Assembly: GCF_900476395.1 (NCBI RefSeq)
Contig: NZ_UIHB01000005.1
Location: 248,001 to 312,000, forward strand
Reading direction: 5' to 3'
Length of the DNA: 64,000 nucleotides
Source: Xanthomonas euroxanthea
GTDB lineage: Bacteria > Pseudomonadota > Gammaproteobacteria > Xanthomonadales > Xanthomonadaceae
The notes under the pieces are model-generated. The model ran no database searches. It saw only the letters and a program-made list of their open reading frames with translations, and had not been told where the DNA came from. The position numbers were made by a program, and so were the translations under genes. Positions 52,908 through 63,874 of this stretch are shown in pieces. Position 1 is the first letter of the stretch. The number at the start of each line of letters is the position of its first letter.

Positions 52908-53576
52908 TCACCCCATCTCGTGGCAATCGGCCCGGCGCACTTCTTCGACGAACTTGCGCATCATGTGGCCGTCCTTGATCCCCGGCGCCAGCTCCACGCC
53001 GCTGGACACGTCCACGCCCCACGGCAGCGTCGCCACGATCGCATCGAACACGTTGTCGGCGGTGATGCCGCCCGCCAGCAGAAACGGGCGATGCAGGCCG
53101 GTCGGCAGCCGCGACCAATCGAAGGTCTTGCCGGTACCGCCACCGGCGCCGGGCGCATGGCTGTCGAACAGGAAACCGGCGGTATTGGGATAGGCGAGCT
53201 GCAAGGTCCGCGCGTTGGCGTCCTCGCCGTTCATGCCCGTGCTGCCCATCGGTATGGCCTTGAGATACGGCAGGTTGAAGCTGCGGCAGAACGCGTCGTC
53301 TTCCTCGCCATGAAACTGCAGCAAGGTCGGGCGCACGGTACGCACCACTTCGCGCACTTCTTCCTTGGAATTGTTGCGGAACAAGGCCACCACATCGACC
53401 ATCGGCGCGGTGGCCTGGCGCATTGCGCGCGCCTCGGCCGGCGCCACGCGGCGCGGGCTGCCATGCGCAAAAATGAACCCCACCGCGTCCACACCCAGCT
53501 CGCCGGCCAGTCGAATATCACCGGCGCGGGTCATGCCACAGAACTTGATACGGGTGCGGTACAGCGATCGATTCAT
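52908..53576 (-). CDS. trpF: Phosphoribosylanthranilate isomerase
   Basis: 222-residue TIM barrel performing the Amadori step of tryptophan synthesis. IKFCGMTR carries the catalytic Cys, LLQFHGEE and [11 protein letters not shown] are signatures, and GVDVSSGVE binds phosphate. The start overlaps the truA stop (ATGA). A short run of ten C residues lies just past the stop (52895-52904), outside the coding region. Confidence 0.97.
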   Translation of the reverse strand: MNRSLYRTRIKFCGMTRAGDIRLAGELGVDAVGFIFAHGSPRRVAPAEARAMRQATAPMVDVVALFRNNSKEEVREVVRTVRPTLLQFHGEEDDAFCRSFNLPYLKAIPMGSTGMNGEDANARTLQLAYPNTAGFLFDSHAPGAGGGTGKTFDWSRLPTGLHRPFLLAGGITADNVFDAIVATLPWGVDVSSGVELAPGIKDGHMMRKFVEEVRRADCHEMG

Positions 53577-54346
53577 TGGGTTACCTCAGCGGGCAGATGC
53601 CACTCTGCGGAATACAACGGCCCGATGAAGACCAGACCTTGTGGCGGCGCTGTCGGCCCGGCCACCGTGCGGTCGCGACCGGCCAGCAACGTCGCGATCC
53701 AGTCGCCCGGTTGTTCCCCGGTTCCGATCAGGATCAGCGAGCCAACAATATTCCGCACCATGTGATGAAGGAATGCATTGGCCTGGACCTGCACCTCCAC
53801 CACCTCGCCGATGCGTTGCACGCTGATGGCCTGCAGGTTGCGGCGTGCGTGCAAGGCCTGGCATTGCACGCTGCGGAATGCGCTGAAGTCGTTCTCGCCC
53901 AATAACGCCTGCGCGGCCGCGTGCATGGCATCGGCATCCAGCGGGCGGCGTTCCCAGCTCAAGGTCTGGCGATACAGCGCCGGGCGTATCTGCCGGTTGA
54001 GCAGGCGATACCGGTAACGGCGTGCGCGCGCGGAAAACCGCGCGTGGAAGTCGGCGGCCGCTGGTACGCACCAGCGCACCGCGATCGAAGGCGGCAGGCG
54101 CGCGGTGGTGCCCAGCATCCAGCCACGCGGCGCGCGGTGCGCATCGCTGTCGAAATGCACCACCTGGCACTCGCCATGCACGCCGGCATCGGTGCGGCCT
54201 GCGCATACCACCTGCACCGGGGCATCGGCCACCGAGGACAGCGCCGCCTGCAGGCTGGCCTGCACGCTCGGCCCACCCTGCTCACCCAACTGCTGCCAGC
54301 CCTGGAACTCGCTGCCGTCGTACTCCACGCCCAGCGCGTAACGCAT
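53573..54346 (-). CDS. truA: tRNA pseudouridine(38-40) synthase
   Basis: 257-residue enzyme modifying anticodon-stem uridines 38-40. [10 protein letters not shown] opens the fold, [17 protein letters not shown] holds the catalytic Asp, and [18 protein letters not shown] is conserved. The ATG at 54346 gives a normal N-terminus. It is coupled to trpF, an arrangement also seen in Pseudomonas (fimV-truA-trpF). Confidence 0.97.
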   Translation of the reverse strand: MRYALGVEYDGSEFQGWQQLGEQGGPSVQASLQAALSSVADAPVQVVCAGRTDAGVHGECQVVHFDSDAHRAPRGWMLGTTARLPPSIAVRWCVPAAADFHARFSARARRYRYRLLNRQIRPALYRQTLSWERRPLDADAMHAAAQALLGENDFSAFRSVQCQALHARRNLQAISVQRIGEVVEVQVQANAFLHHMVRNIVGSLILIGTGEQPGDWIATLLAGRDRTVAGPTAPPQGLVFIGPLYSAEWHLPAEVTQ

Positions 54347-54386
54347 CGGAACCTGCCTGTTGTCGAATCGATGGAGCGTGCGCGGA

Positions 54387-54785
54387 CTAGCCGACGGCGC
54401 GCTCGGACCACACCGCCAGCGTGTTACCGCCCGGCTCGCGGAAATGAAACCGGCTGCCGCCGGGAAAATCGAACACCGGCTTGACGATCTCGCCACCGGC
54501 AGCGCGTACGCGCTCGCTCATGGGTTCCAGCGCGTCGGCATACAGCACGATCAGCGGACCCGCATCTGCCGACGCTGCCGAAGTGGCGCGATAGAAACCA
54601 CCGTCCAGACGACCGTCATTGAAGGCCAGATAATCCGGACCATAAGCCTGAAACTGCCAGCCGAACACGGTTTCGAAAAACGCGCGGCTGGCATCCAGAT
54701 CGAGCGAGGCAAATTCCACGTAATCGATGCGGCGCTCGCGTGCGGCGGCCTGTGCGGCGGCCAGGCTGTCCAGCGCCGGGCTCAT
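54387..54785 (-). CDS. VOC-family (glyoxalase/bleomycin-resistance fold) protein
   Basis: 132-residue protein with a vicinal-oxygen-chelate fold: [26 protein letters not shown] and [24 protein letters not shown] strands. The first metal-ligand position, normally His or Gln, is Glu in YVEF, while the C-terminal Glu (REPGGN) is present. The reaction is unknown. Its ATG overlaps the fimV stop, so it is co-expressed with a pilus-hub gene. Confidence 0.8.
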   Translation of the reverse strand: MSPALDSLAAAQAAARERRIDYVEFASLDLDASRAFFETVFGWQFQAYGPDYLAFNDGRLDGGFYRATSAASADAGPLIVLYADALEPMSERVRAAGGEIVKPVFDFPGGSRFHFREPGGNTLAVWSERAVG

Positions 54786-56755
54786 GCCAGCCGCTCCAGA
54801 AGTTCGGCGGCTTCGGCGCGGGTGGCCTCATCGCCGGTTGCAGCCACCTCCAGCAACAAGCCACGCGCGGTGTCCGTGTCGCCGAGATCCATGTAGGCCA
54901 CGGCCAGTTCCAGACGATCGCGGCCTGCAGAGACGAACCCCCTGGTGCTCACCGCGCTGGGCGCAGCGGCCGGGGCGATAGGCACCGGGTCGATCTCCGG
55001 ACTGTCCTGCGTGGCGACCGACGCAAGCGGCACGCCCGGCGCGCGATCGCTACCGGCGCGCGTGGCGTCTACGTCCTGCGGCTGGCCGTACGGAAGCTCC
55101 GCAGGCGCGGACCTCACCTGCTCCGGCACCGGTTCCTCAGGCGCAACGAACTCCGGCTGCACCACCGGAGGCGCTGGCGGCGTCGCACGCAGCGAGCGCC
55201 AATCCTCGCTGGCAACCACCGACGGCGCTGCGACAGGCTCGGACAGCAGCGGTTCGCGACGCAACACATCGGACAGCGGCTGCTGCGCCTGGTAGGCGCG
55301 CTCGTCTTCGCGCAGGTCGGCCTGCTCGAATTCGGTTTCATGCAGCACATCGTGCTCGCTGGGCACGGTGGCCTGTGCATCGTCCTGCAGCGCCACGGCG
55401 TCTGCCGCGGCGCCGGCAGGCACGATGTCGAACTGACGCTGCGGCAACGGCGGCAGCGGCGAGGGCTTGCGCCGGCGTGCCGCCAGCCAGGCGACGACCG
55501 CCGCGACGAGCAACACCAGCCCGCCGATCAACCACAGTGGAAAACCGCCACCCTGCTGTGCCGCGGCCGGCGTTTCGGACAAGCGCTTCTGCGCGGCCGC
55601 CAGGTCGGTGTCCTTCATTGCGATCAAGGCTTGCTGTTGCTGCTTGAGCTTCTCCAGATCGGCCACGCGGGTGCGCAGATCCTGCAATTCCGCATCGCGG
55701 GTGGCGATGTCTTCCCTGGCCTGTTGCAACTGTTGGTTGGCCGCCATGTCGCCCTCGCCTTCGGCACTGGTGCCGGACGTGGCGCCGGCCTGGTTGGTCT
55801 GACTCGCCACTGCCGGGGCGATCTCGAGCCGCGCGCCGGCACCTGCCGACGTCGCAGCAGCTGCGGCAGGTGCCGGCGTTGCAGCGGCTGCACCGGCCTC
55901 GGCCGGCTGCGGAATCGCTGCGCGCGCCTGTCGCCACTGCGCGGCCTGCTCGCGCACCATCACCGCCGCCTCGGCAGCGCCGACCTGCGCCAGCGCATCT
56001 TCCTGCGGGGTGCGCAGCACCGCACCCTGCTTCAAGCGATTGATGTTGCCGTCGATGAAGGCATCCGGGTTGGTGCGCAGCAACGCCAGCATGGTCTGGT
56101 CGAGCGAATGCCCGTTGGAACGGGCCACGGCGGCAGCGATTTCGGACAAGGTCTGGCCCGAGCGCACCGCCGGCAGCGCATCGCCGGCCGGCGCCGGCGC
56201 GGCTGCGCGCGTGCCGGAACGTGTGCCGGGCGCCACTGCGTCGGCAGCCTGCCCGGCGCGTCCGGCAACGGCTGCGGGCGCGGCGGCCGGCTCACGTGCG
56301 ATGGCATTGCTGGCCCCGGCGCGCGGCGCCTCGATGGAAGGACCGGCGATCGCAGCCGCGGTATTGGGCGCATCGACCAGTGCGGAATACTCGCGCACCA
56401 GCCGGCCCTGGCCCCACTCCACCTCGATCAGGAAGTTGATCGCCGGCTGGTCCACTGCCTGGCTGCTGGTCACGCGGATCACCGCACGCCCGCGCGCGTC
56501 CTGCGCGAACTGGAACTGCAGGTTGCTGACCAGGCCCTGCGGGCGCTCCAGGCCGACCCGTGCAAACGTGGTGGCCGATGCCAGCGCCACGCGTGCGTTG
56601 TCGAGTTCGCCCGGCTCGTTGGAGATGACCGGAATCTCGGCCACCAATGGCTGCCCCGGCCGGGACAGCACCCGGATATCGCCCAGGCCCAACGCCATTG
56701 CAGCGCCGCTGCAGGCCATCAGCAGCAGCGCACCTATCCCTTGTATCGGACGCAT
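54782..56755 (-). CDS. fimV: Pilus and polarity hub protein FimV (HubP)
   Basis: 657-residue inner-membrane protein. The signal peptide (MRPIQGIGALLLMACSGAAMA) precedes a FimV N-terminal domain (LGDIRVLSRPGQPLVAEIPV). A LysM-like domain (about 205-265, VRSGQTLSEIAAAVA...), a coiled coil (about 345-395), a membrane helix (about 420-440) and a long acidic cytoplasmic part follow. The C-terminal TPR-like FimV motif is AYMDLGDTDTARGLLLEVAATGDEATRAEAAELL. It supports type IV pilus secretin assembly and polar protein placement. ATG 56755 was chosen for the AGGGGCGGGGG upstream; two earlier ATGs would spoil the signal peptide. Confidence 0.88.
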   Translation of the reverse strand: MRPIQGIGALLLMACSGAAMALGLGDIRVLSRPGQPLVAEIPVISNEPGELDNARVALASATTFARVGLERPQGLVSNLQFQFAQDARGRAVIRVTSSQAVDQPAINFLIEVEWGQGRLVREYSALVDAPNTAAAIAGPSIEAPRAGASNAIAREPAAAPAAVAGRAGQAADAVAPGTRSGTRAAAPAPAGDALPAVRSGQTLSEIAAAVARSNGHSLDQTMLALLRTNPDAFIDGNINRLKQGAVLRTPQEDALAQVGAAEAAVMVREQAAQWRQARAAIPQPAEAGAAAATPAPAAAAATSAGAGARLEIAPAVASQTNQAGATSGTSAEGEGDMAANQQLQQAREDIATRDAELQDLRTRVADLEKLKQQQQALIAMKDTDLAAAQKRLSETPAAAQQGGGFPLWLIGGLVLLVAAVVAWLAARRRKPSPLPPLPQRQFDIVPAGAAADAVALQDDAQATVPSEHDVLHETEFEQADLREDERAYQAQQPLSDVLRREPLLSEPVAAPSVVASEDWRSLRATPPAPPVVQPEFVAPEEPVPEQVRSAPAELPYGQPQDVDATRAGSDRAPGVPLASVATQDSPEIDPVPIAPAAAPSAVSTRGFVSAGRDRLELAVAYMDLGDTDTARGLLLEVAATGDEATRAEAAELLERLA

Positions 56756-56894
56756 CGCGCCCCCGCCCCTATGTTTCATGGGCATCAATATAGCCGCTGC
56801 ATGGGCGAAAAAGTCGGCGCCCCCGTGCAGAGCGCGCATGCCGTGGCGATACCGCGATGCGACACCCATGCAGCAGGCCATCGGCAGCGCGTTG

Positions 56895-56962
56895 GTAGGA
56901 GCGCACTTGTGCGCGATGAGGCTTCACCGGGACAGCTCCATCGCGCACAAGTGCGCTCCTAC
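56895..56962. repeat. REP doublet (REPIN-like inverted repeat)
   Basis: GTAGGAGCGCACTTGTGCGC at 56895 onward is repeated in reverse complement ending at 56962 (GCGCACAAGTGCGCTCCTAC). Each arm is itself palindromic, and the 68-bp doublet can fold as one long hairpin. The GTAGGAGCG head is shared with REP elements of Pseudomonas and Xanthomonadaceae. It separates fimV from asd. Confidence 0.8.
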
Positions 56963-56974
56963 TGGCTATGGTGG

Positions 56975-58000
<1,026 letters not shown>

Positions 58001-58086
58001 GAGATTGTCTTTATCGAATGGGGAAAGAGGGGAACGCGCTTGCGCAGTGGGTTCGGGGAACCTCCAAAGCTGGCCGCGGAGGTTCC

Positions 58087-59163
58087 CTATCGTTTGGTCG
58101 TGGTGGTTTTGCCGGCGCCGGTGTTGGTCGCTTCGCCATCGCGCACGCCGGCCTGTTTGGCAGCGGCCACCGCATCGGCATTCAGCGCGCTCGGCGGATG
58201 GCCGGCATTGGGGCCTTTGCCCAGCGCGGCAATCAGGTTGTCCACCGCCAGCTGCACCATTGCGCGGCGCGTGGCCAGGCTGGCGCTGCCGATATGCGGG
58301 GTGAGCACGACGTTGTGCAGGGCCAGTAGTTCAGGACGGACCGCAGGTTCGCCTTCATAGACATCCAGGCCGGCAGCGGCCAGGCGCCCATTGGCGAGCG
58401 CATCGGCCAGCGCGATTTCATCGACCAAGCCACCGCGCGCGATGTTCACCAGCGTGGCGCTCGCGCGCATCTTGCCCAGCGCGGCGGCATCGATGATGTG
58501 ATGCGACTCCTTGGTGTACGGCAGCACCAGGACCAGGTGATCGGACTGCGCCAGCAGCGTGTCGAAGTCCACGTACCGCGCGCCGAGCGCCTGTTCGGTG
58601 GCGGCCGGCAGCTGGCTGCGGTTGTGATACAGCACGCGCATGCCAAAGCCGTGCGCGCCACGGCGGGCGATGCCCTGCCCGATCCGGCCCATGCCCAGGA
58701 TGCCCAGCGTGCTGCCGTGGATATCGGCGCCGAGCATGGTCTTGAACGACCACTGCCCCCACTGCCCGTCGCGCAACCAGCGCTCGGCTTCGGTGATGCG
58801 GCGCGCGGTGGCCATCAGGACTGCAAAGCCGAGATCGGCCGTGGTCTCGGTCAGTACATCCGGCGTGTTGCTGGCCAGGATGCCGGCTGCACTGAGTGCG
58901 TCCAGATCCAGGTTGTTGTAGCCCACCCCGACATTGGCGATCGCACGCAGCCGCGGCGCGGAGCCGATTTCCGCCGCGCCGATACGCTCGTTGAGGGTGA
59001 TCAAGGCACCGTCCAGCGATGCCAGCCGCGCGGCCAGGTCGGCCGGCGAATACGCAGTGACGCGCTCGGTGGTGGTCAGCTCGAAATGTTCGCCCAGCTG
59101 CGCGACGACATCGTCGAACAGCGGCTGGCTGACCCACACCTTGGGGCGCGTTGCTTCAGACAT
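58087..59163 (-). CDS. D-2-hydroxyacid dehydrogenase (GhrB/TkrA-like)
   Basis: 358-residue NAD(P)-dependent reductase. [15 protein letters not shown] is the nucleotide motif, and the catalytic triad region shows [10 protein letters not shown] (Arg), LDVYEGEP (Glu) and LTPHIGSAS (His). It matches glyoxylate/hydroxypyruvate or 2-ketogluconate reductases; the substrate is not fixed by sequence. A 30-residue Ala/Thr/Lys tail follows the domain. ATG 59163 overlaps aroC by eight bases. Confidence 0.88.
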   Translation of the reverse strand: MSEATRPKVWVSQPLFDDVVAQLGEHFELTTTERVTAYSPADLAARLASLDGALITLNERIGAAEIGSAPRLRAIANVGVGYNNLDLDALSAAGILASNTPDVLTETTADLGFAVLMATARRITEAERWLRDGQWGQWSFKTMLGADIHGSTLGILGMGRIGQGIARRGAHGFGMRVLYHNRSQLPAATEQALGARYVDFDTLLAQSDHLVLVLPYTKESHHIIDAAALGKMRASATLVNIARGGLVDEIALADALANGRLAAAGLDVYEGEPAVRPELLALHNVVLTPHIGSASLATRRAMVQLAVDNLIAALGKGPNAGHPPSALNADAVAAAKQAGVRDGEATNTGAGKTTTTKR

Positions 59164-60259
59164 CGACCTGACCAGGAATACGTGGCGCCACCTCGCCGAC
59201 ATCGCCACACTGGGCGCGATGACGCAAGGCCTGGTCCATCAGCACCAATGCCATCATCGCCTCGGCGATCGGGGTGGCGCGGATGCCGACGCAAGGGTCG
59301 TGGCGGCCGGTGGTGATCACATCGACCACGGCGCCATCCGCATCCACGGTCGCGCCGGGCAGGCGCAGACTGGAGGTTGGCTTGAGCACCATCGAGGCGG
59401 TGATCGCCTGGCCGGTGGAAATGCCGCCCAGGATGCCGCCGGCATGATTGCTGAGGAAGCCTTCCGGGGTGATCAGGTCGCGGTGCTCGGTGCCCTTCTG
59501 CGCGGCGCTGGCGAAGCCGTCGCCGATCTCCACGCCCTTGACCGCGTTGATGCTCATCAGGGCGGCGGCCAGTTCGGCATCGAGCTTGCCGTAAATCGGC
59601 TCGCCCCAGCCCGCCGGCACGCCGCCGGCCACCACGTCCACGCGCGCACCGACCGAATCGCCGGACTTGCGCAGCGCGTCCATGTAGGTTTCCAGCTCCG
59701 GCACCTGCTCGGCATGCGGCCAGAAGAACGGATTGTCCTCGACCGCATTCCAGTCGAAACCGGTCGGGCGGATCTCGCCCAGCTGCGATAGAAATCCGCG
59801 CACCAGCACGCCGTAGCGCTGCCTGAGCCACTTCTTGGCGATCACCCCGGCGGCCACGCGCATGGTGGTCTCGCGCGCGGACGAGCGCCCACCGCCGCGC
59901 GGATCGCGGATGCCGTACTTCTGCCAATAGCTGTAGTCCGCGTGCCCGGGACGGAACTGCTGGGCGATGTTGCTGTAGTCCTTGCTGCGCTGATCGGTAT
60001 TGCGGATCAGCAGGCCGATCGGCGTGCCGGTGGTGCGGCCTTCGTAGACGCCGGACAGGATCTCGATATCGTCGGCTTCGCGGCGTGCCGAGGTGTGCCG
60101 GCTCTTGCCGGAGGCACGCCGCTGCAGATCGTGGGTGAAGTCTTCCGGCGCGATCTCCAGGCCCGGCGGGCAACCGTCGACCACGCAGCCGATCGCCGGC
60201 CCATGCGACTCGCCGAAGGTGGTGACCGTCAACAGGCGGCCGAAACTGTTACTGCCCAT
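59156..60259 (-). CDS. aroC: Chorismate synthase
   Basis: 367-residue FMN-dependent enzyme that forms chorismate from EPSP, the last common step to aromatic amino acids. [44 protein letters not shown] and [15 protein letters not shown] are the three family signatures. Confidence 0.98.
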   Translation of the reverse strand: MGSNSFGRLLTVTTFGESHGPAIGCVVDGCPPGLEIAPEDFTHDLQRRASGKSRHTSARREADDIEILSGVYEGRTTGTPIGLLIRNTDQRSKDYSNIAQQFRPGHADYSYWQKYGIRDPRGGGRSSARETTMRVAAGVIAKKWLRQRYGVLVRGFLSQLGEIRPTGFDWNAVEDNPFFWPHAEQVPELETYMDALRKSGDSVGARVDVVAGGVPAGWGEPIYGKLDAELAAALMSINAVKGVEIGDGFASAAQKGTEHRDLITPEGFLSNHAGGILGGISTGQAITASMVLKPTSSLRLPGATVDADGAVVDVITTGRHDPCVGIRATPIAEAMMALVLMDQALRHRAQCGDVGEVAPRIPGQVDV

Positions 60260-60737
60260 GACGGCATCCTCTCAACATTGCAGCAGGTGGCGTGGCGCGC
60301 AGGATGCGCGGCAGGTGACGTGCCGCCACCAGCATCGGTGCCACCGCCAACAGGCCGCTGAACACCAGCGCAAAGACATCCAGCTTAATGCGCCCACTCA
60401 GCAGCCAATCGGCGAGCAGGTGCAGCGCAACGCCAGTTCCGACCAGCAGGCCGAGTGCCACAATGAGCGTGCGGCGCCGATGCGCACGCAAGGCCGCATC
60501 CGAACTGACCACCACGATCCACGCCGACACCAGGCCGAAAAACGCCATCAGGCCGAAGCCGATCTCCGCCCCCGCCCTCAACAAGCGCTGTGGCAAGGGA
60601 CCGCCGTACATCGGGTCGAACAGGCGGTACACCACGTCGACCAGGCCGAGCGGAATGCCGACGCCGAAGATGGACACCGGCAGCAGCAACAGCAGATCGC
60701 CCAGCTGCGGCCGCGTTGTGGACGACTCAGCGCGCAC
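60249..60737 (-). CDS. Uncharacterised four-helix membrane protein
   Basis: 162-residue hydrophobic protein with about four membrane helices (14-33, 52-74, 88-106, 117-136) and a basic C-terminus. It overlaps prmB (11 bases) and aroC (11 bases), so it is co-expressed with both. No family is recognised. Confidence 0.72.
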   Translation of the reverse strand: MRAESSTTRPQLGDLLLLLPVSIFGVGIPLGLVDVVYRLFDPMYGGPLPQRLLRAGAEIGFGLMAFFGLVSAWIVVVSSDAALRAHRRRTLIVALGLLVGTGVALHLLADWLLSGRIKLDVFALVFSGLLAVAPMLVAARHLPRILRATPPAAMLRGCRHGQ

Positions 60738-61653
60738 TGGCCAGCTCGGCGATGCGCGCGCCGTGCGCGATCAGTTCGCGGCATTCGACCGCGAAGATGC
60801 CCATCTGCCCGACCTTGAACTCGACCCAGGCCAGATCCACTTCCGGCAGCAGCTTGATCAGATGCTGCTCGGACTCGCCCACTTCGCAGATCAGCAGACC
60901 GTCTTCGCTGAGGTGCTGCGGCGCATCGCGCAGGATCTTCAGCACCAGATCCAGGCCATCGTCGCCCGCGCGCAACCCCAGCTCCGGCTCGTAGGAATAC
61001 TCCTGCGGCAGCGCGTCGGTTTCGTCGTTGGTGACATACGGCGGGTTGGTGACGATCAGGTCGTACTGGCGGCCGCCCAGCCCGGCGAACAGGTCCGATT
61101 TGAGCAGGGTGACGTTGTCGGCATGCAGGCGCGCCTTGTTTTCGGCGGCCAGTGCCAGCGCGTCGTCGCTGATGTCCACGCCGTCCACGTCCCACTGCGG
61201 GTTGTAGTGGCCCATGGCGATGGCGATACAGCCCGACCCGGTGCACAGGTCCAGCGCGCGGGTGACTTCGCGGCCGCCCAGCCAGGGTTCGAAGCCGGCT
61301 TCGATCAACTCGGCGATCGGCGAACGCGGCACCAGCGCGCGCACATCGCTCTTGAAACTGAGCCCGGCGAACCAGGCCTCGCCGGTCAGGTACGCGGCCG
61401 GCACGCGCTCGTTGATGCGGCGCTCGAACAAGCCCAGCACCTGCTGCTTTTCCGAACGCAGCAGACGCGCCTGGCCATAGGCCGGGCCCAGATCGTGCGG
61501 CAGGTGCAGGCTGTGCAGGACCAGCTGGGTGGCCTCGTCCAGCGCATTGTCGTAGCTATGGCCGAAAGTCAGACCGGCTGCATTGAAACGGCTGGTGCCG
61601 TAGCGGATCAGGTCGATGATGGTGTGCAGTTCGTCGGCCGCGGCGGCAGTCAT
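60727..61653 (-). CDS. prmB: 50S ribosomal protein L3 glutamine methyltransferase
   Basis: 308-residue SAM-dependent enzyme that methylates Gln of ribosomal protein L3. The SAM loop is [16 protein letters not shown] and the active-site motif is NPPY (about residue 193). The extended N-terminal helical region ([20 protein letters not shown]) separates PrmB from PrmC. It sits next to aroC as in other gammaproteobacteria. Confidence 0.95.
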   Translation of the reverse strand: MTAAAADELHTIIDLIRYGTSRFNAAGLTFGHSYDNALDEATQLVLHSLHLPHDLGPAYGQARLLRSEKQQVLGLFERRINERVPAAYLTGEAWFAGLSFKSDVRALVPRSPIAELIEAGFEPWLGGREVTRALDLCTGSGCIAIAMGHYNPQWDVDGVDISDDALALAAENKARLHADNVTLLKSDLFAGLGGRQYDLIVTNPPYVTNDETDALPQEYSYEPELGLRAGDDGLDLVLKILRDAPQHLSEDGLLICEVGESEQHLIKLLPEVDLAWVEFKVGQMGIFAVECRELIAHGARIAELASAR

Positions 61654-61733
61654 GGCAACAACTAAAGAGGAATCGGCCCACGATTATAGAGGTCGGATCG
61701 GTATCATGAGCGTCCGTTGCACTGGAAACCGCC

Positions 61734-62384
61734 ATGTTCAATCGCAATACCGGCATCGTGCTGCTGGTGGCGCTGGCCGCCGGCCTGGGGCTGTTGCTGG
61801 GCCAGAAGTTCCTCGGCGCCGCGCCCAGCTCGCCGTGGCCGCCCACCCGGACCATCACCTTCTATCCGCAGCCACGCACCCTGCCGCAGTTCAGCCTGCG
61901 CCAGTCCGACGGCACCCAGCTGGTGCCCGGCGAGCTGAAGGGACATTGGACGCTGGTGTTTTTGGGTTTCACCTTCTGCCCGGATGTCTGCCCGACCACG
62001 CTGACGGACCTGGCGGTGGCGCAGCAGCAATGGGAAACCATCCCCGACGGCCTGCGCCCGCGCGTGCTGTTCGTGTCGGTGGACCCGCAGCGCGATCCGC
62101 CGGCACGCCTGGGCGACTACGCGCATGCCTTCCACAAGGACACCCTGGCCGCCACCGCCGACGTGCCGGCGCTGCAGCGCTTTGCCACCGCGCTGGGCTT
62201 CGTGTTCCAGAAGGTGCCGGGCAAGGGCTTTGCGGAAAATCCCAACGACTACAGCATGGATCACTCGGCCGGCATCGCCGTGCTCGACCCGCAGGGCCGC
62301 CTGGCCGGGCTGATCCGTCCCCCGCTCGACCCCAAGGCGATCGCCGCCGACCTCCAGCAACTGACCAAGGTAACCGCTCCGTGA
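61734..62384 (+). CDS. SCO1/SenC-family copper chaperone protein
   Basis: 216-residue membrane-anchored thioredoxin-fold protein. An N-terminal helix (about 7-24) anchors it to the periplasmic face. The copper site is Cys82 and Cys86 (FCPDVCPTT) with His177 (MDHSAGI). SCO proteins assist Cu_A insertion in cytochrome oxidase or act as thiol oxidoreductases. Its stop overlaps the GTG start of psd (GTGA). Confidence 0.92.
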   Translation: MFNRNTGIVLLVALAAGLGLLLGQKFLGAAPSSPWPPTRTITFYPQPRTLPQFSLRQSDGTQLVPGELKGHWTLVFLGFTFCPDVCPTTLTDLAVAQQQWETIPDGLRPRVLFVSVDPQRDPPARLGDYAHAFHKDTLAATADVPALQRFATALGFVFQKVPGKGFAENPNDYSMDHSAGIAVLDPQGRLAGLIRPPLDPKAIAADLQQLTKVTAP

Positions 62385-63229
62385 GTCTCGTCACTTCCCT
62401 GACCTACGTGCTGCCGCACCGGTTGCTGTCCTCGCTGGCGCGCGCGCTGGCCTATTCCGACACGCCATCCACCAAGCAGTGGTTGATCGACACGATCACG
62501 CGCAAGTTCGGCGTGGACCTGAGCGAAGCACTGGAGCCGGACCCGCGCGCCTATCCCACCTTCAATGCATTTTTCACCCGCGCGTTGAAGCCGGGCGCAC
62601 GCGTGCCCGATGCCGACCCTGCGGCGCTGCTGATGCCTGCCGACGGCCGCATCAGCCAGCTCGGCCCGATCGAGAACGGCCGCATCTTCCAGGCCAAGGG
62701 GCAGTCGTTCACTGCCGCCGAATTGCTCGGCGACGCCGAAGCCGCGCAGCCGTTCACCGATGGCCTGTTTGCCACCGTCTATCTCTCGCCCAAGGATTAC
62801 CACCGCGTGCATATGCCGTGGACCGGCACCCTGCGCGAAACCGTGCATGTGCCCGGCCGCCTGTTCAGCGTGGGACCGGATGCGGTGCGCAATGTGCCGC
62901 GGCTGTTCGCGCGCAACGAGCGCCTGGTCTGCCACTTCGACACCGACTTCGGCCCGATGGCCTCGGTGATGGTGGGTGCGCTGCTGGTATCGGGCGTGGA
63001 AACGGTGTGGAGCGGCGTGGAGATCCCGCGTTATGGCGACCGCGTCACGCGCACCGATTATCGCGGCAAGGGCATCGTGCTGGAGCGGTTTGCGGAGATG
63101 GCGCGCTTCAACTACGGCTCGACCGTGATCGTGCTGCTGCCGCCAGGTGTCGCCAAGCTCGAAGGCGGACTTGCTGCAGAGACGGCGGTTCGCCTGGGGC
63201 AAGCGCTCGCACGTCGCGAAGTGGGCTGA
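62381..63229 (+). CDS. psd: Phosphatidylserine decarboxylase
   Basis: 282-residue proenzyme that makes phosphatidylethanolamine. It is self-cleaved into beta and alpha chains at the Gly-Ser-Thr site, here [13 protein letters not shown] near the C-terminus, the Ser giving the pyruvoyl group. [15 protein letters not shown] and [15 protein letters not shown] (catalytic His) are typical. The GTG start at 62381 is coupled to the SCO1-like gene. Confidence 0.95.
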   Translation: MSLVTSLTYVLPHRLLSSLARALAYSDTPSTKQWLIDTITRKFGVDLSEALEPDPRAYPTFNAFFTRALKPGARVPDADPAALLMPADGRISQLGPIENGRIFQAKGQSFTAAELLGDAEAAQPFTDGLFATVYLSPKDYHRVHMPWTGTLRETVHVPGRLFSVGPDAVRNVPRLFARNERLVCHFDTDFGPMASVMVGALLVSGVETVWSGVEIPRYGDRVTRTDYRGKGIVLERFAEMARFNYGSTVIVLLPPGVAKLEGGLAAETAVRLGQALARREVG

Positions 63230-63289
63230 TCACCGCCGCGCGCCTGCGATTGCCCGCTTCGGTTGCAGTGATGCAACAGCGACGCCCTC

Positions 63290-63434
63290 GTAGGAGCGGG
63301 CCTGACCGCGACAGGGCCTTCTCGACGACGTTCACTGCGCAGGCGCATGTTGCCCTCCCAGCCTCCGATGTAGAGCGTCCTCGCCCACGCTGGAACTACC
63401 TGGACCGCTTCGTCGCGGCCAGGTCCGCTCCTAC
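63290..63434. repeat. 145-bp repeat element, copy 1
   Basis: Bounded by 23-bp near-perfect inverted termini: GTAGGAGCGGGCCTGACCGC... at 63290-63312 and its reverse complement ending CCGCTCCTAC at 63412-63434. Internal sequence matches copy 2 in patches (CAGCCTCCGAT, GCTGGAACTACC). No reading frame; it looks like a non-autonomous element built from two REP-like ends. Confidence 0.8.
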
Positions 63435-63636
63435 AAGGGCGCAGCCCGGCGCAGTGGCCCGATGCGGTAGGCTTGCCTGCGCTGGCCGACGATCGCCGCT
63501 GGTCAGCTCGATGGCCTACTCCGATACAGGAGCAATGGGTCCGCGACGAAACGCCGCCGTGACGGTGTCATCGCCGCCAGGCTCGCTCGCTACAAGACCG
63601 ATGCCCACTCCGGCTCCCAACAAGAACGATGCGGTT

Positions 63637-63780
63637 GTAGGAGCGGGCCCGACCGCGACGTGGCATTCGCAGTGAGGCTTGGGGCGCTTGCGCCTTTCTG
63701 ACTCCAGCCTCCGATTCGGAACTGCCTTGCCTGCGCTGGAACTACCCGGACTGCTTCGTCGCGGCCAGGTCCGCTCCTAC
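63637..63780. repeat. 145-bp repeat element, copy 2
   Basis: Same layout as copy 1: GTAGGAGCGGGCCCGACCGC at 63637, reverse-complement terminus at 63758-63780, 144 bp, same orientation. Together with copy 1 it fills most of the 645-base gap between psd and the LysM gene (63230-63874), where no gene is seen. Confidence 0.8.
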
Positions 63781-63874
63781 GGGGCGCCCTACCGCTTCTA
63801 ACGGAGCGCGGCTCGGCGCCGCTCGCCGAAGCGGCTGGCCAATGCTCTAACCGGCGTGGGACTGCACGCGCTGG

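Noticed and set aside
63230..63700. Repeat-rich gap considered as a CRISPR array
   Set aside because: Only two repeat units of about 145 bp with inverted ends, not short direct repeats with unique spacers, and no cas genes nearby.
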